Assembly: GCF_017832975.1 (NCBI RefSeq)
Contig: NZ_JAFIBI010000001.1
Span: forward strand, 4,278,001-4,342,000
Direction: 5' to 3'
DNA: 64,000 nucleotides
Source: Arthrobacter sp. PvP023
GTDB lineage: Bacteria; Actinomycetota; Actinomycetes; Actinomycetales; Micrococcaceae
The position numbers were made by a program, and so were the translations under genes. The notes beneath the pieces were generated by a model. That model made no database searches. It was not told the DNA's origin and saw only the letters and a program-made list of their open reading frames with translations. Shown piece by piece: positions 16,545 to 25,452 of this stretch; position 1 is the first letter of the stretch, and every line of letters begins with the position of its first letter.

Positions 16545-17705
16545 ATGCTCTCGGACAAGTCCTTCCCCGTCATCGAGGCCACCCTCCCGCTGGTCGCTTC
16601 CCGGATCGGTGAAATCACCCCCAAGTTTTACGCCCGACTCTTCGCAGCACACCCGGAGCTGCTGGACGGGCTCTTCAGCCGCTCCAACCAGCGCAACGGC
16701 AACCAGCAGCAGGCCCTGGCCGGAAGCATCGCCGCTTTCGCCACCCACCTGGTGAACAACCCCGGCACTCTCCCGGAGACCGTGCTCGCGCGCATCGCCC
16801 ACCGCCACGCCTCCCTCGGCATCACCGAACCGCAGTACCAGGTGGTCTACGAGCACCTCTTCGCCGCCATCGCCGAGGACCTTGCCGAGGTCATCACCCC
16901 GGAAATCGCCGAAGCATGGACCGAGGTCTACTGGCTCATGGCGGATGCGCTGATCAAGCTCGAAAAAGGCCTCTACGCCGCACAGGCCAACGGCGTGATG
17001 TGGAGCCCGTGGCGGGTTGCCGCCAAGACTGCCGCCGGCACCGGTTCCATGACGTTCACCCTGGAACCCGCCGACGACACCCCCATTACTCGGGCTCTCG
17101 CGGGACAGTATGTGAGCGTGAAGGTCAAGCTCCCGGACGGACTGCGCCAGGTCCGCCAGTACTCGCTGTCCGGCGAGGCCGGCATGAGCCGGATTTTCAC
17201 CACCAAGAAGGACGACGGCGGCGAAGTATCCCCCGTCCTGCACAACAACGTCCAGGTGGGCGACATCCTGGAAATCTCCAACCCTTACGGTGAAATCACC
17301 CTCAAGGAAGGTGACGGCCCCGTCGTACTGGCCTCCGCCGGCATTGGCTGCACACCCACCGCCTCAATCCTGCGCTCCCTCGCCGACTCCGGCTCGGACC
17401 GCCAGGTCCTGGTCCTGCACGCGGAAAGCGACCTCGACAGCTGGGCCCTGCGCGGCCAGATGACGGACGACGTCGAACGCCTCGACGGCGCCGACCTCCA
17501 GGTCTGGCTCGAACGGCCGGTCGCCGGAACCAAGGAGGGCTTCATGTCGCTGCGCGAAGTGGACCTGCCGGCCAACGCCTCGCTGTACCTGTGCGGTCCG
17601 CTGCCGTTCATGAAGCACATCCGCAACGAGGCCATCAACGCCGGGATCCCCGCCACGAAGATCCACTACGAAGTCTTCGGCCCGGACATCTGGCTAGCTT
17701 CCTAG
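16545..17705 (+). CDS. hmp: Flavohaemoglobin, nitric oxide dioxygenase
   Basis: The 386-residue cytoplasmic enzyme converts NO and O2 to nitrate with NAD(P)H. The globin domain spans about residues 1-140, with distal Tyr29, Gln near residue 55 and proximal His88 in HRHASLGI. The FAD-binding domain (about 150-255) has RQYSLSG, and the NAD-binding domain (about 260-386) has GIGCTPTASIL. The start is supported by the Shine-Dalgarno-like CAGGAG just upstream. Adjacent nsrR and the palindromic operator show NO-responsive repression. Confidence 0.96.
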   Translation: MLSDKSFPVIEATLPLVASRIGEITPKFYARLFAAHPELLDGLFSRSNQRNGNQQQALAGSIAAFATHLVNNPGTLPETVLARIAHRHASLGITEPQYQVVYEHLFAAIAEDLAEVITPEIAEAWTEVYWLMADALIKLEKGLYAAQANGVMWSPWRVAAKTAAGTGSMTFTLEPADDTPITRALAGQYVSVKVKLPDGLRQVRQYSLSGEAGMSRIFTTKKDDGGEVSPVLHNNVQVGDILEISNPYGEITLKEGDGPVVLASAGIGCTPTASILRSLADSGSDRQVLVLHAESDLDSWALRGQMTDDVERLDGADLQVWLERPVAGTKEGFMSLREVDLPANASLYLCGPLPFMKHIRNEAINAGIPATKIHYEVFGPDIWLAS

Positions 17706-17719
17706 TCCGCCCCTCCCCT

Positions 17720-17782
17720 GAGTTTTTGTCCAGATAGAGCGACTTGAGGGGCTATTTGCTCCCGTTATCTGGACAAAAACTC
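17720..17782. repeat. Hairpin repeat element, copy 1
   Basis: GAGTTTTTGTCCAGATA at 17720-17736 is matched by its exact 17-bp reverse complement at 17766-17782, with a 29-nt loop. A related copy lies at 23323-23385, and a partial motif (GTTTTTGTCCAG) at about 17859. It sits between convergent hmp and pckG and could act in termination. Confidence 0.85.
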
Positions 17783-17805
17783 GCAACATGGCAGGGCCTT
17801 GATGC

Positions 17806-17854
17806 ACGACGGCGGCGCCGCACCTTCTCTGGGAAGGTGCGGCGCCGCCGTCGT
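17806..17854. terminator. Strong bidirectional hairpin between hmp and pckG
   Basis: A perfect 22-bp GC-rich stem (17806-17827 with 17833-17854) has a 5-nt loop. It is followed on the plus strand by TATGTTTTT and lies 20 bp beyond the pckG stop, so it may end both transcripts. Confidence 0.8.
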
Positions 17855-17873
17855 TATGTTTTTGTCCAGCTGG

Positions 17874-19709
17874 CTAGCTGTGGTCCGCCATGCGTTCCTT
17901 CAGTGCTTCCAGCTCGGAGCGCAGCGCCTCGGGCAGGGAGTCACCGAACTTCGCGTACCACTCCTCGATGGAGGCCAGCTCGGCGTCCCATTCCTCGCGG
18001 TCGACGCGGACGGCGTCTTCCACGTGGGCGTGGGTCAGGTCCAGGCCGGTCAGGTCCAGCGAATGGCCCGCCGGCACGAAGCCGATCGGGGTCTCAATGG
18101 CGTCAGCCTTGCCTTCGAGGCGCTCGATGGCCCACTTGAGGACACGGGCGTTGTCGCCGAAACCGGGCCACGCGAAGCCGCCGTCCGCCGTGCGGCGGAA
18201 CCAGTTGACCAGGAAGATGTGCGGCAGGCGCTCCGGGTTGGCCTTGCCTGAGACGCTGATCCAGTGCTTCAGGTAGTCCCCTGCGTCGTAGCCGATGAAC
18301 GGCAGCATGGCCATCGGGTCACGGCGCAGCACGCCGACCTGACCGGCGGCGGCCGCCGTGGTCTCGGAGGAAAGCGTGGAGCCCATGAAGATGCCGTTGG
18401 TCCAGCTCCGGGCCTGGGTCACCAGCGGAACCGTGGTCTTGCGGCGGCCGCCGAAGAGGATGGCTGAAAGCTCCACGCCTTCGGGGCTGTAGTATTCCTC
18501 GGCCAGCATGTCGATCTGCGAGATCGGGGTGCAGAAGCGGGAATTCGGGTGGGCGGCCGGCTTGTCCGAATCCGGCGTCCAGGAGTTGCCCTGCCAGTCG
18601 GTCAGGTGCGCCGGGGTTTCCTCGGTCATACCCTCCCACCAGACGCCGCCGTCGTCCGTGAGGGCGACGTTGGTGAAGATGCTGTGGCCCTTGGCGATGG
18701 CGCGCATGGCGTTGGGGTTGGTGCCCCAGCCGGTGCCCGGGGCGACGCCGAACAGGCCGGCCTCCGGGTTGGTGGCACGCAGCTCGCCTTCCTTGCCGAT
18801 CCGCATCCAGGTGATGTCGTCACCAAGGGTTTCAACCTCCCAGCCCTCGATGGTGGGGTCAAGCAGGGCGAGGTTGGTCTTGCCGCAGGCCGAGGGGAAT
18901 GCGGCGGACATGTAGTACGACTTCTTCTCCGGCGAGGTGAGCTTGAGGATAAGCATGTGCTCCGCAAGCCAGCCCTCGTCCCGGGCCATCACAGAGGCGA
19001 TGCGCAGGGCGTAGCACTTCTTGCCCAGGAGTGCGTTTCCACCGTAGCCGGAGCCGAACGACCAGATGGAACGCTCCTCCGGGAAGTGGACAATCCACTT
19101 GTCCGGGTTGCACGGCCATGCGACGTCGGCCTGGCCGGGGGCCAAGGGGGCGCCCAGGGAGTGCAGGGCGGGAACGAAGAATGCGTTCGTGGCGGTGATC
19201 TTGTCCAGCACTTCGGTGCCGATGTTGGCCATGATTCGCATGGAGGCAACCACGTAGGCGCTGTCTGTGATCTCCACGCCGAACTTGGGATCCTCCGCGT
19301 CAAGGTGGCCCATGACGAACGGGATGACGTACATGGTGCGGCCGCGCATGGAACCGGCGAACAGGCCGCGAAGCTTCTGCTTCATCTCGGCCGGCGCCAT
19401 CCAGTTATTGGTGAAGCCGGCATCCCGCTCGTTCTCGGAGCAGATGAAGGTCTGCTCTTCAACGCGCGCCACGTCCGCGGGATCGGAGAATGCGGCGAAG
19501 GAGTTCGGGAACAGCTCCGGGTTCAGCCTGGTCAGCGTTCCGGCTTCGACCAGCTCGCCCGTGAGGCGGGTGTATTCCTCTTCCGTACCGTCGACCCAGT
19601 GGATCCGGTCCGGCTGGGTAAGTTCTGCAACCTCTTCGACCCATGCCAGCAGGCCAGCATGTGTTGTGGGTGCTTTCTCAAGCAGCGGCAGTCGTGCGAG
19701 ATCGCCCAT
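17874..19709 (-). CDS. pckG: Phosphoenolpyruvate carboxykinase (GTP)
   Basis: The 611-residue enzyme converts oxaloacetate and GTP to PEP, CO2 and GDP, linking the TCA cycle to gluconeogenesis. The nucleotide-binding loop is FPSACGKTNLALL near residue 270. The N-terminus (LPLLEKAPTTHAGLLAWVEEV), the PDRIHWVDGT motif and the full length match the GTP-dependent family. It is monocistronic and convergent with hmp. The upstream region contains a 12-bp palindrome at 19876-19887. Confidence 0.97.
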   Translation of the reverse strand: MGDLARLPLLEKAPTTHAGLLAWVEEVAELTQPDRIHWVDGTEEEYTRLTGELVEAGTLTRLNPELFPNSFAAFSDPADVARVEEQTFICSENERDAGFTNNWMAPAEMKQKLRGLFAGSMRGRTMYVIPFVMGHLDAEDPKFGVEITDSAYVVASMRIMANIGTEVLDKITATNAFFVPALHSLGAPLAPGQADVAWPCNPDKWIVHFPEERSIWSFGSGYGGNALLGKKCYALRIASVMARDEGWLAEHMLILKLTSPEKKSYYMSAAFPSACGKTNLALLDPTIEGWEVETLGDDITWMRIGKEGELRATNPEAGLFGVAPGTGWGTNPNAMRAIAKGHSIFTNVALTDDGGVWWEGMTEETPAHLTDWQGNSWTPDSDKPAAHPNSRFCTPISQIDMLAEEYYSPEGVELSAILFGGRRKTTVPLVTQARSWTNGIFMGSTLSSETTAAAAGQVGVLRRDPMAMLPFIGYDAGDYLKHWISVSGKANPERLPHIFLVNWFRRTADGGFAWPGFGDNARVLKWAIERLEGKADAIETPIGFVPAGHSLDLTGLDLTHAHVEDAVRVDREEWDAELASIEEWYAKFGDSLPEALRSELEALKERMADHS

Positions 19710-19875
19710 TGCGGTTCCCTTCCTCGGGTTCAGTGGTGTGTCCTAAATGCTAGGGCTCTAGACCACTGCACTTTTTGGGTCAGACGTGGGATGTCCCGGC
19801 GGCGAAAAAGCAAAAACCGCGGAAAATCAAGGAAGTGGATGAAGCAAATCAGGTCTTTTTGTGAGTAAGGTCACA

Positions 19876-19887
19876 TAGACCGGTCTA
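19876..19887. promoter_or_regulatory. 12-bp palindrome upstream of pckG
   Basis: TAGACCGGTCTA is a perfect palindrome in the gap between pckG and tRNA-Arg, about 165 bp from the pckG start and just upstream of the tRNA promoter. It may be an operator, but no regulator can be assigned. Confidence 0.35.
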
Positions 19888-19913
19888 GTCATGCACATTA
19901 CACGCCTTTCAAT

Positions 19914-19942
19914 TTGGAACTCGGCGGCAACTCGCGTAAAGT
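19914..19942 (+). promoter_or_regulatory. Promoter of tRNA-Arg(ACG)
   Basis: A TTGGAA -35 box (19914-19919), 17-bp spacer and TAAAGT -10 box (19937-19942) predict a start near 19949, about 40 nt before the tRNA. Confidence 0.6.
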
Positions 19943-19987
19943 AATTCGAGGTTCAGGGGTGAACGAAAAACTCCCGGAGCCGAGAAT

Positions 19988-20061
<74 letters not shown>

Positions 20062-20070
20062 CAAAGAAGA

Positions 20071-20107
20071 AAAGATCCGCACCGGTTCGCCGGTGCGGAT
20101 CTTTTTT
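20071..20107 (+). terminator. Terminator after tRNA-Arg
   Basis: A perfect stem AAAGATCCGCACCGG / CCGGTGCGGATCTTT with a TTCG tetraloop is followed by a T run. This is a textbook Rho-independent terminator. Confidence 0.95.
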
Positions 20108-20226
20108 GTTTCAATTTGGTACGCGTGCGCCCGTCTCCGGCCGGGTCCGCCTCCGGCCCGGCCTGGCCTGGGCGGGCGACCCCGGGGCGGGCTGCCCCGG
20201 TGCGGGCTGCCAGCCCTCAGCCGGAC

Positions 20227-20955
20227 CTACTCGTTTATTGCGTCGTAGATGCGGCGGCGGATGCCGTCGAAATGGCGGTTGAGCCGTTCAGCAGCCAGCG
20301 CCTTGTCCCCGTCCGCCACGGCTTCGTAGATGCGGCGGTGGACAGCGGCCGTCTCCGTGAGGTCCTCGGTGCCTGCACCGACTTCCAGGTGGATCTGCCG
20401 GTACACCTTCCAGAAAACGGCAAGCAGGCTGATCAGCAGGGCGTTATTGAGCGGTTCGAACAAGCGCCGGTGAAACTCTGCATCCGCTTCCACGAACGTC
20501 TCCCCCGCGGCTGCCAGCTCCTCCATCCGGACCACGGATTCCTCAATGGCGGCCAGTTGGCCGGACGTCATGGTGTCCATGGCGCTCCCGATCAGGCCTG
20601 ATTCGAGCGCCTGCCTGACATCCACCAGTTCCAGCGCTTCCCCTCCCTTGTGGCGCAGCGAGAGCCTACCGCGGAAGGTCAGGCCGTCGGCCAGGGCATC
20701 AAAGTTGCTGGGCGCCACAAACATGCCGAACCCGTGCCGGATCTCCACAACACCGAGCGCTTGGAGGACTTTGAGCGATTCCCGGAGGGTATTGCGTCCC
20801 ACGCCCAGGGCCAGAGCCAGTTCGTTTTCCGTGGGGAGCGGATCGCCCGCTTCAAGTTCACGCTCCAGGATGAGCTCCATGATGTCCGCCTGGAGAGCGC
20901 GGAGCCGCGCCTGCGCGCTGAAGCGCGCCTGCGAAGCAACGCCTGGTGTTGTCAT
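20227..20955 (-). CDS. FadR-subfamily GntR transcriptional regulator
   Basis: The 242-residue protein has an N-terminal winged helix (LPTENELALALGVGRNTLRESLKVLQALG, about residues 37-70) and a C-terminal helical FCD ligand-binding domain containing VDVRQALESGL and EADAEFHRRLFEPLNNALL. The FCD metal-binding His positions appear in FHRRLF and in later His residues. ATG 20955 (MTTPGVASQARFSAQ) is used; further upstream the frame becomes non-conserved sequence. Effectors are typically organic acids. The divergent flavoprotein is a possible target, but the 172-bp gap shows no convincing operator. Confidence 0.85.
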   Translation of the reverse strand: MTTPGVASQARFSAQARLRALQADIMELILERELEAGDPLPTENELALALGVGRNTLRESLKVLQALGVVEIRHGFGMFVAPSNFDALADGLTFRGRLSLRHKGGEALELVDVRQALESGLIGSAMDTMTSGQLAAIEESVVRMEELAAAGETFVEADAEFHRRLFEPLNNALLISLLAVFWKVYRQIHLEVGAGTEDLTETAAVHRRIYEAVADGDKALAAERLNRHFDGIRRRIYDAINE

Positions 20956-21127
20956 GGGTTCCCCTAACCGAGAGTCCTGAACCACCGTACGGAGTGGGTC
21001 ACAGCAAACAATATTGGATGTCCCACCTTCTGTTAAGCGCCCGCGCCAAACACGGCCCCGATTCCTTGGGCCGCCTCCTGTGGTTTCTTGCCGCAGGCCG
21101 TGCCGCCGCCGGGCGTAGTCTGGTGCC

Positions 21128-22594
21128 ATGACGGCCAGAGTTGAACGCGAATTCGATGTCATTGTGATCGGTGCCGGAGCCGTGGGGGAAAACGTCGCGG
21201 ACCGGGTGGTCCAGGGCGGGCTCACCGCGGTCCTGATCGAGGCGGAGCTGGTGGGCGGCGAGTGCTCCTACTGGGCCTGCATGCCGTCCAAGGCCCTGCT
21301 CCGACCCGGGACCGCCCTCCACGGCGCGCAAACGGTCCCCGGCGCCGAGGAGGCGGTCACGCGCACCCTGGATGCCGCGGCGGTCCTAAAACGCCGGGAC
21401 TACTTCACGTCCAACTGGCAGGATGACAGCCAGGTCAAATGGGTGAAGGACACCGGAATCGAACTGATCCGCGGCCGCGGCCGTCTCACCGGCCCGCGGG
21501 CCGTCGAAGTAGCCGGGCGGGACGGCGTCAGCTACCTGCTCTCGGCGAGGCACGCCGTCGTGCTTTCCACCGGTTCGGCACCCACGGCGCCGCCGGTTGC
21601 AGGCCTGGCGGGGCTGGACTACTGGACCACCCGCGAGGCCACGTCCGCACGAAGCGTCCCGCAGAGCCTGGCGGTCCTCGGCGGCGGGGTGGCCGGCACC
21701 GAACTGGCGCAGGCCTTTGCCCGCCTGGGTTCCGCCGTGACACTCGTGGCCCGCGGCGGGCTACTCAGTATGTACCCGAAGGACGCCACGAGTCTGGTGC
21801 TGGCCGGCCTCCGGGCCGACGGCGTGGACGTCCGCCTCAACACCGGCACGGAGCGGGTCAGCAGGAACGGGGACGGCTCGTTCACGGTGGCCCTGGCCGA
21901 CGGTGACAGCATCAGGGCTGAGCGGCTCCTCGTCGCCACCGGCCGCCATCCCGCACTGGACGGGCTGGGGCTGGAAACCGTGGGACTTGGCGCCGCGGAC
22001 GGCAAAGTGCCGCCGCTCCGCACGGATACCACCGGCTTGGTTGAGGGCATGGACGGCACCGGCCAGGGCGACGACGGGAACTGGCTCTACGCGGTGGGGG
22101 ACGCCGCAGGCAAAGTCATGCTGACGCATCAAGGCAAGTACTCGGCGCGTGCCACCGGGGATGCCATCGCAGCGCGGGCCAAAGGAGAGCTGCGGGGTTC
22201 ACCGAAGCCGTGGAGCCGCTTCGCCCAGACGGCCAACGATCACGCCGTGCCCAACGTGGTGTTCACGGATCCTGAGCTGGCCAGCGTGGGCCGGTCGGCG
22301 GAGCAGGCACGGAAGGACGGCTATAACGTGTCCTCGGTGGAGCTTCCCATCAGCGTGGCCGGGTCCTCGCTGCATTCCGAACATTACGAGGGCTGGGCCC
22401 AGCTGGTGGTGGACGAGGACAGGAAGGTGGTTCTCGGCGCCACCTTCGCGGGGCCGGACGTTGCCGAACTCCTCCACGCCGCCACCATCGCAGTGGTGGG
22501 CGAGGTGCCCCTGGACCGGCTGTGGCACGCGGTGCCGTCCTACCCCACCGTCAGCGAGGTGTGGCTGCGGCTGCTCGAGGAGTACGGCCTCTGA
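21128..22594 (+). CDS. Class I pyridine nucleotide-disulfide oxidoreductase (dihydrolipoamide dehydrogenase/mercuric reductase-like)
   Basis: The 488-residue flavoprotein has an FAD motif (DVIVIGAGAVGENVADRV), a redox-active cysteine pair (GGECSYWACMPSK), an NAD motif (LAVLGGGVAGTELAQAF), a second FAD motif (LYAVGDAAGKVMLTH) and a C-terminal dimerisation domain. The usual active-site AHPTLSE of dihydrolipoamide dehydrogenase is replaced by SYPTVSE, so the catalytic His is Tyr. No 2-oxoacid dehydrogenase genes are nearby. Together these argue against a housekeeping Lpd and for another NAD(P)H-dependent disulfide or quinone reductase. Confidence 0.85.
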   Translation: MTARVEREFDVIVIGAGAVGENVADRVVQGGLTAVLIEAELVGGECSYWACMPSKALLRPGTALHGAQTVPGAEEAVTRTLDAAAVLKRRDYFTSNWQDDSQVKWVKDTGIELIRGRGRLTGPRAVEVAGRDGVSYLLSARHAVVLSTGSAPTAPPVAGLAGLDYWTTREATSARSVPQSLAVLGGGVAGTELAQAFARLGSAVTLVARGGLLSMYPKDATSLVLAGLRADGVDVRLNTGTERVSRNGDGSFTVALADGDSIRAERLLVATGRHPALDGLGLETVGLGAADGKVPPLRTDTTGLVEGMDGTGQGDDGNWLYAVGDAAGKVMLTHQGKYSARATGDAIAARAKGELRGSPKPWSRFAQTANDHAVPNVVFTDPELASVGRSAEQARKDGYNVSSVELPISVAGSSLHSEHYEGWAQLVVDEDRKVVLGATFAGPDVAELLHAATIAVVGEVPLDRLWHAVPSYPTVSEVWLRLLEEYGL

Positions 22595-22622
22595 CTGGTT
22601 GATCACATTCGACCCGGTCTAT

Positions 22623-22651
22623 TTGAACTGACCAGTCAGTTTAGTTAGCCT
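22623..22651 (+). promoter_or_regulatory. Promoter with embedded TetR-type operator
   Basis: A TTGAAC -35 box (22623-22628), 17-bp spacer and TAGCCT -10 box (22646-22651) are visible. The 16-bp perfect palindrome AACTGACCAGTCAGTT (22626-22641) covers the -35/spacer region. Repressor bound there would block RNA polymerase. The TetR gene at the end of the operon is the natural candidate. Confidence 0.75.
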
Positions 22652-22681
22652 TGATGCAGACACCCACTGCGAAAGGCTTCC

Positions 22682-23419
22682 ATGCTCTCGGTTCGACAGC
22701 TTCATGTGAAAGGCCGGCGTGATGATTTGCTCCCGCCCACTTCACTCCGGGCACGGCGCGGCGAGCTGGTACTGGTTTCCGGGGCCCGCCAGGACCAGAG
22801 GACCGCTCTGGCACTGACCCTGAGCGGGCGGATGAAACCGTCTTCCGGTGAGCTTCTCTGGGACGGCGAGGCGAAAACGAAGCGCCTTCGCTCTGCCAGC
22901 TCGCTCGTGGACTCCCCCGGGGTCAACGAGCCCGAACAGCACCTGAGCGTGCGGGACCTCGTCACGGAGGACCTCGCCCTGATCCCGCGGCGCTACCGCG
23001 GCGCCCTGCTCAGCACGCCGTGGCTCAAGGTCAACCGCTTCGAGGACATCGCCGGCCTGTGGGCGGAACAGCTGGCCCCGGCCAGGCGCATTGAACTGCT
23101 TACCGCCCTCTCGCTCGCCAACCCGCACACCGACCTTCTCGTGGTCGACTCCCCCGACCGCCACAGCGCGGTTACCGCGGACTGGCTGCCGCGGCTCCAG
23201 GAGCTGGCGTACGACGGCGGCCGGCCCCTCGCCGTCGTCGCCACCGTCGCTGCCCTCCCGGACCACTGGACGGGCCCGGCCGCCGAGATCGGCAACGCCG
23301 TCCCCCGCCCTCCCCTCGACAAGAGTTTTTGTCCAGATAACGTGGGCAAAACGGCCCAGAAGTCCCTTGATGTGGACAAAAACTCCAGCCCCGAAACCGA
23401 AACAGAGGACGCAAAGTGA
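22682..23419 (+). CDS. Degenerate ABC ATPase-like protein of the YhgE operon
   Basis: The 245-residue protein has the size and beta/alpha layout of an ABC nucleotide-binding domain. The key motifs are altered: SGARQDQRT replaces a GxxGxGKT Walker A loop, LAPARRIEL occupies the place of the LSGGQ signature, and Walker B reads LLVVDSPD without the catalytic Glu. It may be a pseudo-ATPase partner of the exporter-like protein encoded immediately downstream, with which it overlaps by 4 bp (GTGA). Its last about 35 residues are encoded by a hairpin repeat element (23323-23385), so the C-terminus looks acquired. Confidence 0.7.
   Translation: MLSVRQLHVKGRRDDLLPPTSLRARRGELVLVSGARQDQRTALALTLSGRMKPSSGELLWDGEAKTKRLRSASSLVDSPGVNEPEQHLSVRDLVTEDLALIPRRYRGALLSTPWLKVNRFEDIAGLWAEQLAPARRIELLTALSLANPHTDLLVVDSPDRHSAVTADWLPRLQELAYDGGRPLAVVATVAALPDHWTGPAAEIGNAVPRPPLDKSFCPDNVGKTAQKSLDVDKNSSPETETEDAK
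23323..23385. repeat. Hairpin repeat element, copy 2, inside a coding region
   Basis: GAGTTTTTGTCCAGATA at 23323-23339 is identical to copy 1 at 17720. The matching inverted arm (GGACAAAAACTC) ends at 23385. The flank CCCTCCCCT is also shared. It lies in frame in the 3' end of the ABC-like gene. Confidence 0.85.
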
Positions 23420-25452
23420 CTGTGCTGCGGCTGGCCCGCTCCGAACTCAAGCGCATGACCGGCGGGCTGCTGCCCAAGCTGACCATCCTTGCCCTGACCA
23501 TGGTGCCCCTGCTGTACGGGGCGGTGTACCTGTACGCCAACTGGGATCCGTACAGCAACCTGGACCAGATCGACGCCGCGCTGGTGGTGGAGGACACCGG
23601 GGCAACCTCCAGCGATGGCACGCAGCTGCAGGCGGGCCGGAAGGTGGCGGACAGCCTCATCGAAGGTCACGTGTTCAACTGGCAGTCCGTGGATTCCGCC
23701 GAACAGGCCGACCAGGGAGTCAGCAGCGGCAAATACGCCTTCGCCCTGAAGATCCCGAAGGATTTCTCCGCCAACCTGGTGTCCCCCGGCAGCTTCGACG
23801 CCGCCAACCAGGCCATGCTGAACGTGACCACCAACGACGCCAATAACTACTTGCTAAGCACCATCGTGGACAAGCTGACCACTGCCGTCCACTCGAGCGT
23901 GGCCAAGGAAGTGGGCGAGGAAACCGCCAACCAGCTGCTCACCGGCTTGGGCACCATCCACACGCAGATGGTCAAGGCGGCTGACGGCGCAGGCCAGCTT
24001 TCCGATGGCGTCAGCAAGCTCCACGACGGCACCGTGGCCCTGCACGAGGGCACCTCGCAGCTCAGCAGCGGTGCCGGCGAGCTCTACAGCGGCCAGCTCA
24101 AGCTGCGCGACGGCGCCAACCAGCTGAACGACGGCGCGGCACAGCTCAGCGACGGACTCGGCCAGTTGCAGGACAAGACGGCGTCCCTGCCGGCCGATTC
24201 CCAGAAACTGGCCGACGGCGCCGCACAGGTTGCGGCCGGAAACGCCACGCTGAATACCAAGGTGCAGGGCGTCGTCGGGCAATTGAATGCTGCGGACCAG
24301 GGATTGCGGAACCGCGTGGTGGAGTCCAACGGCAGGCTGATGGCCGCGGGCATCATTACCCAGGCGCAGGCGGACAGCATCCTCAAGGACTTTGACGCAG
24401 CTGCGGCAGCCGGGCCGGTGGCGGACGCCAAGGCAAAAATCCAGTCCGACGCCGCGCAGATCCAGCAGCTCGCGGACGGTTCGGCCGCGGTGAGCGCCGG
24501 TGCCGCCAGGCTCGCTGCGGCCATACCTGCCCTGACCGGCGCCATCGCCCAGGCGTCCGCGGGCGCAGACCAGCTGCACACCGGGACTGCCGCTTTGGCC
24601 GCCGGCGAGCAAAGCGCCGTGGACGGCACCGCGAAGCTCGCCGAAGGTGCCAGAGCGCTCGACGGCGGTGCGGCGCGGCTTGAGGACGGCGCCGCTACGG
24701 CCGCGGGCGGAGCCGGCACCCTGGCCTCGGAGCTCGGCAAGGGCGCCGGCCAGGTGCCCAATCCCGATGACGCCCAGAAGAACAGCCTGTCGAAGGTCAT
24801 GGCCGATCCCGTGGCTGTCAGCAACGTCTCACAGGCCAAGGCAGGGTCCTACGGAGCCGGCCTGGCACCGTTCTTCCTGACTCTGGCGCTCTGGATCGGC
24901 ATCTTCATGCTGATCCAGGCCATGCGTCCCGTCACCCAGCGGGCGTTGGCTTCCAACGCGCCGTCGTGGAAGATCGCCCTGGGCGGCTGGCTGCCGTTCC
25001 TGGCTGTCTCCGTTGTCCAGGCGAGCCTGCTCACCCTGGTGGTGGATGTGGCGCTGGGCCTCAACCCGGCGCATCCGGTGCTGATGTGGCTGTTCATGCT
25101 GGCGGCCGCAATGGCCTTCAGTTCCATCATCCAGGGCATCGTTGCCTTGCTTGGCTCCCCCGGAAAGCTGGTGGTGCTGATCCTGCTGGTGCTCCAGCTG
25201 GTGTCCTCAGGCGGCACGTTCCCCTGGCAGACCACACCCCAGCCCCTGCACGTGGTGCATGAAATCCTCCCCATGGGCTACGTGGTGACCGGCATGCGGC
25301 ACCTGATCTACGGCGCGGACCTGTCCATGATCCTGCCTATCGCGGCGGGCCTGCTTGGCTACACTGTGCTGGGGGCCGCGCTGTCAACGCTGGCCGTCCG
25401 CAAGCACAAGTTCTGGACCCTGAAGTCCCTGAAACCGGAGATCGCCGTATGA
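23416..25452 (+). CDS. YhgE/Pip-family membrane protein
   Basis: The 678-residue protein has one N-terminal membrane segment (LTILALTMVPLLYGAVYLYA, about residues 17-36). A long extracytoplasmic region contains many short repeats of the type LSDGVSKLHDGT and LNDGAAQLSDG. About five membrane segments of ABC-2 type lie after residue 480. The family includes phage-infection and secretion-related proteins and resembles MmpL/ABC-2 exporters; the substrate is unknown. GTG start overlaps the preceding stop and the stop overlaps the next start (ATGA), so the three genes are translationally coupled. Confidence 0.85.
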   Translation: MTVLRLARSELKRMTGGLLPKLTILALTMVPLLYGAVYLYANWDPYSNLDQIDAALVVEDTGATSSDGTQLQAGRKVADSLIEGHVFNWQSVDSAEQADQGVSSGKYAFALKIPKDFSANLVSPGSFDAANQAMLNVTTNDANNYLLSTIVDKLTTAVHSSVAKEVGEETANQLLTGLGTIHTQMVKAADGAGQLSDGVSKLHDGTVALHEGTSQLSSGAGELYSGQLKLRDGANQLNDGAAQLSDGLGQLQDKTASLPADSQKLADGAAQVAAGNATLNTKVQGVVGQLNAADQGLRNRVVESNGRLMAAGIITQAQADSILKDFDAAAAAGPVADAKAKIQSDAAQIQQLADGSAAVSAGAARLAAAIPALTGAIAQASAGADQLHTGTAALAAGEQSAVDGTAKLAEGARALDGGAARLEDGAATAAGGAGTLASELGKGAGQVPNPDDAQKNSLSKVMADPVAVSNVSQAKAGSYGAGLAPFFLTLALWIGIFMLIQAMRPVTQRALASNAPSWKIALGGWLPFLAVSVVQASLLTLVVDVALGLNPAHPVLMWLFMLAAAMAFSSIIQGIVALLGSPGKLVVLILLVLQLVSSGGTFPWQTTPQPLHVVHEILPMGYVVTGMRHLIYGADLSMILPIAAGLLGYTVLGAALSTLAVRKHKFWTLKSLKPEIAV

